Positions 1 to 6,877 of a DNA stretch of 10,138 nt are shown one piece after another. The notes beneath the pieces are model-generated. The model made no database searches. It saw nothing but the letters and a program-made list of their open reading frames with translations, and was not told where the DNA came from. The stretch comes from JBHIEE01 sp046760445 (GTDB lineage Bacteria; Acidobacteriota; Aminicenantia; JdFR-78). The first letter of the stretch is position 1; every line of letters starts with the position of its first letter. The position numbers were made by a program, and so were the translations under genes. The DNA is taken from assembly GCA_046760445.1 (NCBI GenBank), contig JBHIEE010000103.1, positions 1-10,138 on the forward strand, read 5' to 3'.

Positions 1-303
1 GAATATATCCATGATGAATCATATATTATGCCATTTTTAAATGTAATTTATAAATCTAATATAAAGAATAAACTCTTCCCCTATTTCTCCCTCGGAATAG
101 GGATGAGGGCTATTCAAGGGTTACAGATTTTTTCAATTGTTTCCAAGGTTAAATTGAAAGTAGGAGTGAAATACCAGTTGCTCTCCAATATTTCATCAAA
201 TTTAGGGATTTCTTTCTATACTAATGATTACTCATTATTTTATGCTCTTCCTGAAGAAATTAATTATTTAAATCTTAATATCTCTTTAGAATATAAGTTT
301 TAA
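1..303 (+). CDS. Outer-membrane beta-barrel protein, C-terminal part (cut by window edge)
   Basis: The reading frame is open from base 1, so this is the 3' end of a gene that starts outside the window. The ATG at 28 is internal, because homology to the next barrel gene (670-1218) begins upstream of it: both contain an acidic stretch, D-E-S-Y, then P-(F/Y)-L-N-(V/L)-I-Y, later F-P-Y-F with glycine-rich strands, and end in E-I-N-Y-L-x-L-N-(I/L)-x-L-E-Y-(K/R)-F. Alternating hydrophobic/polar residues and the terminal Phe are typical of outer-membrane beta-barrels recognised by the BAM complex. The role is unknown, perhaps a small porin-like or structural surface protein. It is the first unit of a tandem array. 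A second in-frame stop follows at 307-309. Certain as a paralogue of its neighbour; function only inferred. Confidence 0.8.
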   Translation, partial: EYIHDESYIMPFLNVIYKSNIKNKLFPYFSLGIGMRAIQGLQIFSIVSKVKLKVGVKYQLLSNISSNLGISFYTNDYSLFYALPEEINYLNLNISLEYKF

Positions 304-402
304 TTATAAAAAATTAAATTTCAGATTACTTTACTTTATTTAAACCTAATCGAGCATCCTAAAGGAAGAGCAAGAGGAGCAATTGGATGGTTAGATAAGA
401 CT

Positions 403-633
403 ATGGTAGATAAGAAAGGTCGATTGAAACATGTACCTAAAGGAGGGACTTTTAAAGATTTTCCATTGAAGAGGAGAGGTGATTTTAGTTGGGTATTAAT
501 TAAATTAAAAGATCATCCAAACTGGAAAAAAGATGTTCAAGCACTTTCTCTTACTTTTGGTCCAGCATATAAAGACCTATCAGCTCAAGGAAAGTTCTTA
601 ATATGGCGAATTGAATTAATCAAGTTATATTAA
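403..633 (+). CDS. Small companion protein of unknown function, possibly 5'-truncated
   Basis: I do not recognise this family. From ATG 403 it encodes 76 residues, basic and without membrane segments, containing K-G-G-T-F, D-F-P-L-K-R-R-G-D-F-S-W and a C-terminal A-Q-G-K-F-L-I-W-R-I-E-L-I-K. The frame is open upstream to 310, and residues before the ATG (H-P-K-G-R-A-R-G-A-I-G-W-L-D-K-T) look protein-like. No Shine-Dalgarno precedes ATG 403. An AGGAG at 374-378 would suit an in-frame ATT at 382, or an out-of-frame ATG at 387 that reads only three codons before a stop. The start is therefore uncertain, and the gene may be an N-terminally truncated remnant. It lies between two paralogous barrel genes. 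A shortened copy follows the second barrel gene, with its C-terminal peptide conserved through synonymous changes, which supports real coding history. Confidence 0.5.
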   Translation: MVDKKGRLKHVPKGGTFKDFPLKRRGDFSWVLIKLKDHPNWKKDVQALSLTFGPAYKDLSAQGKFLIWRIELIKLY

Positions 634-669
634 GCATAATCAATTTAATAGCTTAGAGAAAGGAGAGAA

Positions 670-1218
670 ATGAAAAATGTTAAACTAATTCTGATTTTTT
701 TAGCATTTCTTATAATTTTTACCAGCCAAACTAATGGTGGGGAGAATGAATACATTCTTGGGATTAATTTTGGATATTCTTTCGGTTTAGGGGGTTCAAA
801 CTCATATTACGATAATCATAAATTAGGTTATAGGTTAGGATTAAATTTACAATATTATTTTTCCTCTCACTGGGCAATTCAGGGAGAAATTGCTTATCAA
901 AGACATACTTACCACAAATGGGGTCAAGATTATGATGGCAGTTTTTTTGATTATACCGAGGATGAGTCCTATGTTGTGCCCTATTTAAATTTAATTTATG
1001 ATTTTAAAGGCAAAAAAGTCTTCCCTTATTTCACTTTTGGTGTAGGAGCAGAAGAAATTACGCCATCCTTTATTTTATTTTTGAAAACAGGAGTGGGAAT
1101 GAAGTATTCCCTTTCTCCACAAATAGGGTTAAATTTAGGAGGTTCTCTTTATTTGCATTCGTTCATCGCGGAAATTAACTATCTTAGCCTAAATCTTGGT
1201 TTAGAATATAGGTTTTGA
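670..1218 (+). CDS. Small outer-membrane beta-barrel protein
   Basis: 182 residues with a clear Sec signal peptide: basic M-K-N-V-K, hydrophobic core to about residue 18, probable cleavage near residues 20-24. The mature part is a run of short amphipathic strands separated by polar turns (for example residues 30-42, 53-63, 67-78, 101-110, 118-127, 138-146, 151-161, 168-182) and ends in Y-R-F, the C-terminal aromatic beta-signal. Length and pattern suit the OmpA-like/porin-family 8-strand barrel domains. No periplasmic peptidoglycan-binding domain follows. The start has a good Shine-Dalgarno, AGGAG at 661-665, four bases before the ATG. The gap to the companion frame upstream is only 36 bases, so the genes are probably co-transcribed. 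It is the paralogue of the partial gene at 1-303. Substrate or partner unknown. Confidence 0.8.
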   Translation: MKNVKLILIFLAFLIIFTSQTNGGENEYILGINFGYSFGLGGSNSYYDNHKLGYRLGLNLQYYFSSHWAIQGEIAYQRHTYHKWGQDYDGSFFDYTEDESYVVPYLNLIYDFKGKKVFPYFTFGVGAEEITPSFILFLKTGVGMKYSLSPQIGLNLGGSLYLHSFIAEINYLSLNLGLEYRF

Positions 1219-1241
1219 GTTCATCTCTATACTTATGGTTC

Positions 1242-1355
1242 TTACTTTATTCTGGGCTGAATAGGTTTTTTACTTACTTTTACTCAGAATATTACGATTT
1301 ATTAGCTCAAGGAAAATTTCTAATCTGGCGTATTGAGCTTATTAAAATTCATTAG
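1242..1355 (+). pseudogene. Shortened second copy of the companion ORF
   Basis: Reading in the frame that stops at 1353-1355 gives Y-Y-D-L-L then A-Q-G-K-F-L-I-W-R-I-E-L-I-K-I-H, matching the C-terminus of the ORF at 403-633. The match spans about 22 codons without a frameshift. Near the left end an in-frame TTACTTTAT (1242-1250) equals bases 331-339, at a similar distance from the barrel stop codon (23 versus 27 bases). The simplest reading is an in-frame loss of roughly 190 bases from the middle. There is no ATG in this frame, so it is probably not made, although the frame is open across the whole segment. The C-terminal match is strong; the left boundary is tentative. Confidence 0.65.
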
Positions 1356-1380
1356 TATAATTTAGACAATTACTCGTTTT

Positions 1381-1397
1381 AGGAGAAAATGAAATAG
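1381..1397 (+). pseudogene. Abortive third barrel-gene start
   Basis: AGGAG (1381-1385) is followed four bases later by ATG (1389-1391), AAA and then TAG (1395-1397). The stretch from the companion stop to here resembles the stretch 634-675 that leads into the second barrel gene (ATAAT, AT-rich, AGGAGAxAATGAAA). It looks like the translation-start end of a third array unit whose coding part is lost. No barrel-like peptide can be read in the 40 bases after it. Confidence 0.4.
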
Positions 1398-1439
1398 GCA
1401 AATAGAATCGTACCTTGAAATTTGAATTTTTATGAAAAA

Positions 1440-4400
1440 TTATTTTTCTTCTTCTTTCTTTTTGTATTCTTCTTCGGTCATCACTTGAATGGGGGCAAGC
1501 TTCTTCTTCAAGAGCTTAGCATTAAGAGAAAGAAGCCTTTTTCCGGTGATTGACTTAAAGTTCTTCTCTGCTTCTTTGATTCTCTCTTCCAAAACAGAAA
1601 GATAGGCAAGCTGGGATTCGGTCGGTCGTCCTCCATAGCCAGAGACTGAAGCATAAAGATCAATAACCTCTTCCCGAAGTTTTGATTCGCCGAACAAACC
1701 ACCGGTTTGGACAAGAGTTTTGTGAAGTTTATCCAACTTCTCAGCAAAAGCTTTGAGCTGATTAATCAGGCCCTTATCCCGGCGTTTTGCTTTTTTGAGC
1801 TCTTCAACTCGCTCATTGGTCTTGTCCCGGGCATCTGCAATAGCATCTGCTATATAAGCAAGGCGCTCCTGCATATGATAAAGTTTCATAACTGTATTAT
1901 GACGAAGAGCACGGTCTTCAGCACTGTGTTTAGCCGATGGATCAGGAATGAGTTTAATATCGCCAAAGAAGGGCTTCTCTCCTTTAGTAAGTTTGACAGT
2001 GTATGTGCCTTCCGGAACCATTGGACCCACAAGAATGCGCGGCGCCAAACTAGGTGCAGCAGCAGTTTTTGGAGCTTTAAGCCGCATATTCCAATGAATC
2101 CGATTTATACCGCGGCGTTTGCCAGTGGGAAGACTTCTGATGAGCTTTCCTTCTGTGTCAAAGATTTCAAATTTCAAATCACCAAAAATATGCCGCCTCT
2201 TCAGGTAATAGGTAATAACAGCCCCTTCTGGGGGATTTTTACCAGTAAACTCCCCGTCCCCGGGAAATTCCTGAAGATAGGCTGGAATGGTAATGGTTGC
2301 AGGTCGAGAGGGAAGAATAGCAGCCTCAGAGTTGAGAACCTCTGGAGTGAGGTGCCGCAGGGGTGTAATGTCATCGATGATCTGAATGCCCAGGCCGTGG
2401 GTGGCAAGGATAAGGTCGTGTTCCCGGGGGTGAATTGCTATATCACGAATTCCCACTCTGGGAAGCGACTCTTTAAAGTGGGCCCACTGTTTGCCCCCGT
2501 CCACAGAGACAAAGAGACCGAACTCGGTTCCTAAAAACAACAGATTGGGGTTGACCAAGTCTTCCCGAATGACATGACAATAACCTTCAATTGTCTCAGT
2601 GACCAGAGAGGTCCAAGTCTCCCCAAAATCAGTCGTCTTGTAGACATAAGGTGTCATATCCCCTGCGCGATGTCCATCAAACGCCACATAGGCAGTGCCT
2701 CCATCATGGTGGCTAGCTTCCACAGTAGGACACCAGGTATTGGGAGGTAGGCCAGGAATATTACCTACAACATTTGTCCAGTTTTTTCCACCGTCGCGAG
2801 TGACCTGGAGATTGCCGTCGTCGGTGCCAACCCAGATGACGTTTACATCAAGCGGTGATTCAGATATGGTAACAATGGTACAGTGATTTTCAGCTGTTGT
2901 GTTGTCTATAGTTAACCCTCCGGATTCGGCCTGCCTCTGCTTTTCCGGGTCATTAGTGGTTAAATCAGGAGAAATTCGTTCCCAATTGTCACCTCTATCG
3001 CGGGATCGAAACAGGAATTGGGCGCCGATATAAATAACCTTGGGGTCATTAGGACTGATAGCAATTGCTGTATTCCAATTAAAACGATATTTGGGCTCAT
3101 TCTTTTTGGGGAATGGGCGGATATCTTTCATTTCTCCAGTCCTCTTGTTATACCGCTGGATTCTTCCTCCTTGCCATTCGTTATAAATAATGTCAGGATC
3201 AGTCGGGTCAACAAACACATAAAAGCCATCACCACCTCCAACATTCTGCCAGTCCTTGTTCTGGATCCCCCGCCAGTTGAAGCTACGGGAAGGGCCATGC
3301 CAAGAGCCATTATCTTGGAGACCACCATAGACATTGTAGGGTATTTTCATATCATAGCTAACATGATAAAACTGCGAGACTGGAAGATTGCTTAAAAATT
3401 TAAAATGGCTGGCTCGATCATAGGAGACGTATACCCCGCCATCAGTACCCAGAAGAATATGGTTTGGATCGTTCGGATTGATCCAGAGCGCTTGATGATC
3501 CGGATGAACCCCAGGTGAAAAACCGCTGAATCCAGCAGCAAAGGGATTACTGAAAGATTTGCCGCCATTCTCACTCACGAAAAGTATCATACTGGGATTA
3601 TACAACCGATTATGATCTTTTGGATCCACTTTGATGTTAGCAAGGTAAAATGGACGTGCTTTTACGCCAAAAGTAGAACTAACTTTCTTCCAAGTCTCCC
3701 CCATATCATCAGAGCGATAGAGAGCAGTCTCTTTAGCTTCGACAATAGCGTAGAGGGTACTGGGACGTGAAGGAGCAATATCCACAGCAATGCGGCCAAG
3801 TTCTCCTTTAGGAAGTCCCTTGGTCATTTTCTTCCAGGTTTTACCACCGTCTGTCGTCTTATAAAAACCGCTGCCTGGGCCACCAGAAGTAAAGAAATAT
3901 GGTTTCCTACGAAATTGCCACATAGCTGCATAAAGGACATCAGGCTCTTGGGGATCCATAACCAGATCAATACAACCAGTGTTTTCATCCACATAAAGGA
4001 TGCGTTCCCAAGTTTTGCCGCCGTCTGTGGTCTTGTAGACCCCACGTTCCTCATTAGAATTCCAAAGATGACCCAGAGCACCTACATATACGATGTTGGG
4101 GTTTTTAGGATGAACAATCACTTCACTGATGCGTTCAGAATCCTTCAGCCCCACACACTCCCAAGTTTTGCCACCGTCTGTGGTTTTGTAGAGCCCGGTT
4201 CCAACAGAAGTACTATTCCGAACATTAGTTTCACCTGTGCCTACCCACACAGTATTCGGATTAGCTTGATCAATGGTTACACAGCCAATGGACATTGTGT
4301 ACTTCTCAAAAATAGCTTTGAAGGTCGTACCACCGTTGATAGACTTCCAGACACCTCCACTCGCAGTGCCTACATAAATAATTCTGGGATCGCTCACCAC

Positions 4401-4577
4401 ACAATCAATGTCAGTGATGCGACCACTCATAGTTGCAGGTCCGATGCTACGGGCTTTAATGTCACCAAAGGTAGCTGAATCAATTTTGACCTCATTCGCA
4501 GTATATGCGATGCTGACAAAAACCAAAATAAACAAGGAACTTACTATTCCTTGAAGAAGACGCGAAGATCCAAACAT
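1440..4577 (-). CDS. Secreted sortilin/VPS10-like Asp-box (BNR) propeller protein
   Basis: 1045 residues. Signal peptide at about residues 1-26 (hydrophobic 10-24, cleavage near A-Y-T-A), so exported. Residues about 40-740 hold ten clear Asp-boxes (S/T-x-D-x-G-x-T-W type) at 79-86, 130-139, 181-190, 239-248, 287-296, 334-342, 524-532, 592-600, 646-655 and 690-698, plus a worn one at 384-392. This indicates one or two beta-propellers. A Y-G-G-L-Q-D-N-G-S-W segment (417-426) is typical of proteins annotated as sortilin/VPS10-like or 'glycosyl hydrolase BNR repeat'. Residues about 785-870 resemble an Ig-like FlgD-type domain. Residues 886-1045 are helical, charged and coiled-coil-like, ending in a Lys/Glu tail. 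Asp-boxes are structural, so enzymatic activity is not shown; binding or peptidase-associated roles are possible. The start has a strong Shine-Dalgarno (TCCTCC on + at 4582-4587). It is divergent from the LolA-like gene. GC looks higher than in the flanking genes. Confidence 0.88.
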   Translation of the reverse strand: MFGSSRLLQGIVSSLFILVFVSIAYTANEVKIDSATFGDIKARSIGPATMSGRITDIDCVVSDPRIIYVGTASGGVWKSINGGTTFKAIFEKYTMSIGCVTIDQANPNTVWVGTGETNVRNSTSVGTGLYKTTDGGKTWECVGLKDSERISEVIVHPKNPNIVYVGALGHLWNSNEERGVYKTTDGGKTWERILYVDENTGCIDLVMDPQEPDVLYAAMWQFRRKPYFFTSGGPGSGFYKTTDGGKTWKKMTKGLPKGELGRIAVDIAPSRPSTLYAIVEAKETALYRSDDMGETWKKVSSTFGVKARPFYLANIKVDPKDHNRLYNPSMILFVSENGGKSFSNPFAAGFSGFSPGVHPDHQALWINPNDPNHILLGTDGGVYVSYDRASHFKFLSNLPVSQFYHVSYDMKIPYNVYGGLQDNGSWHGPSRSFNWRGIQNKDWQNVGGGDGFYVFVDPTDPDIIYNEWQGGRIQRYNKRTGEMKDIRPFPKKNEPKYRFNWNTAIAISPNDPKVIYIGAQFLFRSRDRGDNWERISPDLTTNDPEKQRQAESGGLTIDNTTAENHCTIVTISESPLDVNVIWVGTDDGNLQVTRDGGKNWTNVVGNIPGLPPNTWCPTVEASHHDGGTAYVAFDGHRAGDMTPYVYKTTDFGETWTSLVTETIEGYCHVIREDLVNPNLLFLGTEFGLFVSVDGGKQWAHFKESLPRVGIRDIAIHPREHDLILATHGLGIQIIDDITPLRHLTPEVLNSEAAILPSRPATITIPAYLQEFPGDGEFTGKNPPEGAVITYYLKRRHIFGDLKFEIFDTEGKLIRSLPTGKRRGINRIHWNMRLKAPKTAAAPSLAPRILVGPMVPEGTYTVKLTKGEKPFFGDIKLIPDPSAKHSAEDRALRHNTVMKLYHMQERLAYIADAIADARDKTNERVEELKKAKRRDKGLINQLKAFAEKLDKLHKTLVQTGGLFGESKLREEVIDLYASVSGYGGRPTESQLAYLSVLEERIKEAEKNFKSITGKRLLSLNAKLLKKKLAPIQVMTEEEYKKKEEEK

Positions 4578-4612
4578 AATGTCCTCCTTCTTAAAGCCTT
4601 TTCGACTTTAAA

Positions 4613-4641
4613 AAAATAAAAAATCAAATATCAAAAGTCAA
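4613..4641 (-). promoter_or_regulatory. Candidate sigma70-type promoter for the propeller gene
   Basis: Read on the - strand, TTGACT (4641-4636) is followed after 17 bases by TATTTT (4618-4613). That is 5/6 and 4/6 matches to the -35 and -10 consensus. It would give a leader of about 30 bases before the ATG at 4577. The region is very A/T-rich, so chance matches are likely. Confidence 0.35.
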
Positions 4642-4848
4642 AACTAACACTAATAGTGCTGCAGTCAAAAAAATCAACTGTAGCATTGCAACACTGCAGA
4701 ACTAATGTAAAAGACATTTTTGCATTTTGATTTATTCTAAGCTTCCATAAAAACCACTCTCATCATCAATGTATATAACATCATTTAAGGTCATTTGAAA
4801 ACCCTTATTTAATAGAAATATTATAGTCCATATTATGAAAATAATTTT

Positions 4849-4880
4849 AGTCTATTCTTGGAATTAGTTCAAGATAGACT
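4849..4880. repeat. Imperfect hairpin upstream of the LolA-like gene promoter
   Basis: AGTCTATTCTTG (4849-4860) pairs with CAAGATAGACT (4870-4880). This is eleven pairs with one bulged T, around a 9-base loop. It ends ten bases before the -35 box at 4890. No T-run follows on either strand, so a terminator is unlikely. It could be a binding site for a regulator of the downstream gene. Confidence 0.5.
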
Positions 4881-4889
4881 TGACCAGAA

Positions 4890-4918
4890 TTGTCATCAAC
4901 AGGAAAAGGTGGTATATT
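4890..4918 (+). promoter_or_regulatory. Probable sigma70-type promoter for the LolA-like gene
   Basis: TTGTCA (4890-4895) and TATATT (4913-4918) each match consensus at five of six positions, with the ideal 17-base spacer. Transcription would start near 4925, giving a leader of about 100 bases before ATG 5026. Confidence 0.6.
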
Positions 4919-5015
4919 AAAATACTGATTAATGGTTCATAAGGAAAACTTCTTATATGCTATATCGTATATATAGAAGAATGGTTCACTTCAAATCTTT
5001 GAAACTTTATTTTTG

Positions 5016-5020
5016 GGAGG
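5016..5020 (+). promoter_or_regulatory. Ribosome binding site deciding the start at 5026
   Basis: GGAGG lies five bases before ATG 5026, and a typical signal peptide follows that ATG. The frame is open further up to an ATG at 4957, but that would add 23 residues ahead of the signal peptide and has no comparable ribosome site. Confidence 0.85.
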
Positions 5021-5025
5021 AAATT

Positions 5026-5787
5026 ATGAAAAAAACTTCCATCTTCATTATGCTGGTTTTAGGTCTTATAGTAGGCCCCTTTGCCTTTTCTCAGACTGTT
5101 GATGAAATCATTGATAAAAACCTGGAAACCAAAGGTGGTCTTGAGAAAATCAAAGCCATCCAGAGTGTGAAGATAACGGGAAAGGTAATAGCTCAGGGTG
5201 TTGAAATGCCTATGGTGATGTGGAATAAACGACCGAATATGATCCGGATGGAAACGACTTTTCAGGATAAAAAAATCGTCCAGGCTTATGATGGAGAAAA
5301 AGCATGGTGGATTATGCCCTTTCTTGGGTCTGAAGACCCTCAAGAAATGACAGGATTACAGGCTGAGGCTATGAAAGATCAGGCTGATTTTGATGGTCCT
5401 TTAGTGGATTATAAAGAAAAAGGTCACAAGGTGGAGTTACTCGGTAAAGAAGATATGGCTGGTACAGAAGTTTACAAGCTGAAAGTCACCAAAAAGGATG
5501 GCAAGGAAATCTATTACTATCTTGATACTGAATATTGCATCGAATTGAAGCAATCGATGCAGAGAGAGTATCAGGGAACCGAATTACAGGTTGAAACCAT
5601 TCTTGCTGATTATAAACCTGTCAAAGGCATTATGATTCCCCATTCTATTGAGACGCGTGTGAATGGTCAGACGCAAGCCCAGATTACAATCGAATCAGTC
5701 GAATTTGATGTAGATATCGATGACAGTCTCTTCAAAATGCCGCCCAAAAATGAAAAAACTCAAACTCAACCAACAGAAAAGAGTTAG
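5026..5787 (+). CDS. LolA/LolB-like exported protein (outer-membrane lipoprotein-sorting-like)
   Basis: 253 residues from ATG 5026. The signal peptide is M-K-K then a hydrophobic core to about residue 20, with probable cleavage after A-F-S (22|23). There is no lipobox Cys, so the mature protein is likely soluble in the periplasm. The remainder shows the beta-rich pattern of the LolA/LolB-like fold (COG2834 type): V-K-I-T-G-K-V, W-N-K-R-P-N-M-I-R-M-E, A-Y-D-G-E-K-A-W-W, V-Y-K-L-K-V, Y-Y-Y-L-D-T, then I-M-I-P-H-S-I-E-T and F-K-M-P-P near the end. Such proteins in this size class are often standalone and of uncertain cargo, and are not the classical LolA chaperone; lipid or lipoprotein binding is inferred from the fold. 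The C-terminal 15 residues are polar (Lys/Gln/Thr-rich). The gene is divergent from the propeller gene and has its own promoter and ribosome site. Confidence 0.8.
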   Translation: MKKTSIFIMLVLGLIVGPFAFSQTVDEIIDKNLETKGGLEKIKAIQSVKITGKVIAQGVEMPMVMWNKRPNMIRMETTFQDKKIVQAYDGEKAWWIMPFLGSEDPQEMTGLQAEAMKDQADFDGPLVDYKEKGHKVELLGKEDMAGTEVYKLKVTKKDGKEIYYYLDTEYCIELKQSMQREYQGTELQVETILADYKPVKGIMIPHSIETRVNGQTQAQITIESVEFDVDIDDSLFKMPPKNEKTQTQPTEKS

Positions 5788-5900
5788 TTTCGTTTATTAT
5801 TTTACTAATATTTCCTTACTCATATTTGATTTCATTATTATAGCTTCTAAATGAGTACTTCATGTTCTAACAAAAAACCCAGTCAATAAAAAATCATTAA

Positions 5901-6818
5901 ATGTTAGGTCTTCTGGGAACAATTACTTTTGACAGAATAACTTCAGAACGAGGAACAAGCTTTAATAGTTTAGGCGGGATTTTATATCAAGCAGCAATTT
6001 TATCAGGCATAGGACAACTAACGAAGCTGTATTCCCATTTAGGAATGGAGTTTGCTGAAGAAGTTTTTAAGATCATTAATAATTGGTCCTTTTTGGATAA
6101 AACAGATTTAAAATTGGTTCCAGGCCAAGGCAATCAGGTTAATCTTTTTTATCCCCGGCAAGGAGAGCGGATTGAAATTTTAAATTCAGTTGTTCCTGCT
6201 TTGGATTATGCAAAAATTATTAAAGACAAACAGAAACTCAAAATGTTAATGGCTGTGTTCAATTCTGGCTATGACTTAACTCTAAAGAACTGGCACGCTA
6301 TTGTTGATACTTTGAATTGTCCAATTTGGCTGGATATTCATTCTTTAGTTCTGGAGAGAAAACTCGGTGAAGTTAGAAAGTACACAGCTTTTCCTAAGTG
6401 GATTGAATGGGCAAAAGGGGTAACTTATCTTCAAGCTAATCGCCAGGAAATAGCCGCTATGCTTGGCAAACCCAACCAAATACCATCAGTTGAAGAAATT
6501 AATGAAATTGCTGAGCGAGCTTTAGCATTAGGAATAAAAATTTTCTTTATCACATTAGGTCAAGAAGGAGTATTGATGATTTCTTCTAAATCGCAGCAGA
6601 AAATCACTTCTCCACAAGTTAAACACGTGATAGACACCACTGGTTGCGGTGACGTATTTGCTGCAGCTACAGTAGCTAAATTGATGGCTGGTGATTTGTC
6701 TCATCAAGCTGCGCAATTTGGAGTAAAGTTGGCTAGCCAAGCTGTTTCTTTAATAGGACCAGCTGCTGTTTACAATTTGGCTAAACAATACAGAAAGAAT
6801 TTATCTCATGAAGATTGA
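5901..6818 (+). CDS. PfkB/ribokinase-family carbohydrate kinase
   Basis: 305 residues, cytoplasmic. The C-terminal PfkB signature is intact: D-T-T-G-C-G-D (245-251), with Asp251 as the expected catalytic base and the glycines forming the anion hole. The N-x-x-E motif for Mg/phosphate is present as N-R-Q-E (180-183), and T-L-G-Q-E-G-V (218-224) is the usual ATP-site strand. The N-terminal substrate side has L-G-G-I-L-Y-Q-A-A (24-32), where the family has its di-glycine. The family phosphorylates sugars or nucleosides with ATP; the substrate cannot be read here. Length is normal. The start at 5901 lacks a recognisable Shine-Dalgarno, yet no other in-frame start fits and the first residues already form the beta-strand expected at the family N-terminus. 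It is convergent with the synthetase-like gene, 59 bases apart. Confidence 0.85.
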   Translation: MLGLLGTITFDRITSERGTSFNSLGGILYQAAILSGIGQLTKLYSHLGMEFAEEVFKIINNWSFLDKTDLKLVPGQGNQVNLFYPRQGERIEILNSVVPALDYAKIIKDKQKLKMLMAVFNSGYDLTLKNWHAIVDTLNCPIWLDIHSLVLERKLGEVRKYTAFPKWIEWAKGVTYLQANRQEIAAMLGKPNQIPSVEEINEIAERALALGIKIFFITLGQEGVLMISSKSQQKITSPQVKHVIDTTGCGDVFAAATVAKLMAGDLSHQAAQFGVKLASQAVSLIGPAAVYNLAKQYRKNLSHED

Positions 6819-6877
6819 CAGCTTTATCTTAAGCAGAACTTTAGCTATGGAGAAATCTCTAAGAACAATTGCTATTT

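Larger units (their letters stand above)
1..1397 (+). repeat. Decayed tandem array: barrel gene plus companion ORF
   Basis: The order is barrel 1 (1-303), companion 1 (to 633), barrel 2 (670-1218), shortened companion 2 (to 1355), then a start-site remnant (1381-1397). Paralogy is visible in the barrels' C-terminal halves, in the companions' C-termini and in the inter-unit spacers. The repeat period is about 700-950 bases and copies have diverged considerably, so the duplication is not recent. The left end of the array lies outside the window. Confidence 0.65.
4578..5025. other. Divergent intergenic region, 448 bases
   Basis: This gap separates the propeller gene (-) from the LolA-like gene (+). 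It holds the two candidate promoters, listed separately, and a hairpin at 4849-4880. It also has an odd pair at 4648-4699: a small palindrome CACTAATAGTG (4648-4658), then CTGCAGT (4659-4665) inverted as ACTGCAG (4693-4699). No convincing reading frame was seen; an upstream in-frame extension of the LolA-like gene from 4957 is rejected because the good ribosome site lies at 5016-5020. Confidence 0.6.

Noticed and set aside
1707..2534. Long + strand open frame of 275 codons
   Set aside because: It lies wholly antisense to the propeller gene, whose Asp-box repeats prove the - strand frame. The translation is low in known motifs and there is no ribosome site.
3915..4478. + strand open frame of 187 codons with repetitive peptide
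   Set aside because: Antisense to the repeated Asp-boxes; its internal repeats simply mirror those of the real gene.
1440..4577. Catalytic sialidase/glycosidase annotation
   Set aside because: Asp-boxes are structural and occur in many non-enzymatic propellers; no sialidase Arg triad or catalytic Asp/Tyr/Glu set could be assigned by eye.
4957..5025. Longer N-terminus for the LolA-like protein from ATG 4957
   Set aside because: It would place 23 extra residues before a typical signal peptide, while a strong ribosome site lies directly before ATG 5026.
5770..5815. Possible terminator after the LolA-like gene (AACTC...GAGTT then T-rich)
   Set aside because: Only five pairs, A/T-rich and partly inside the coding sequence; too weak to call.
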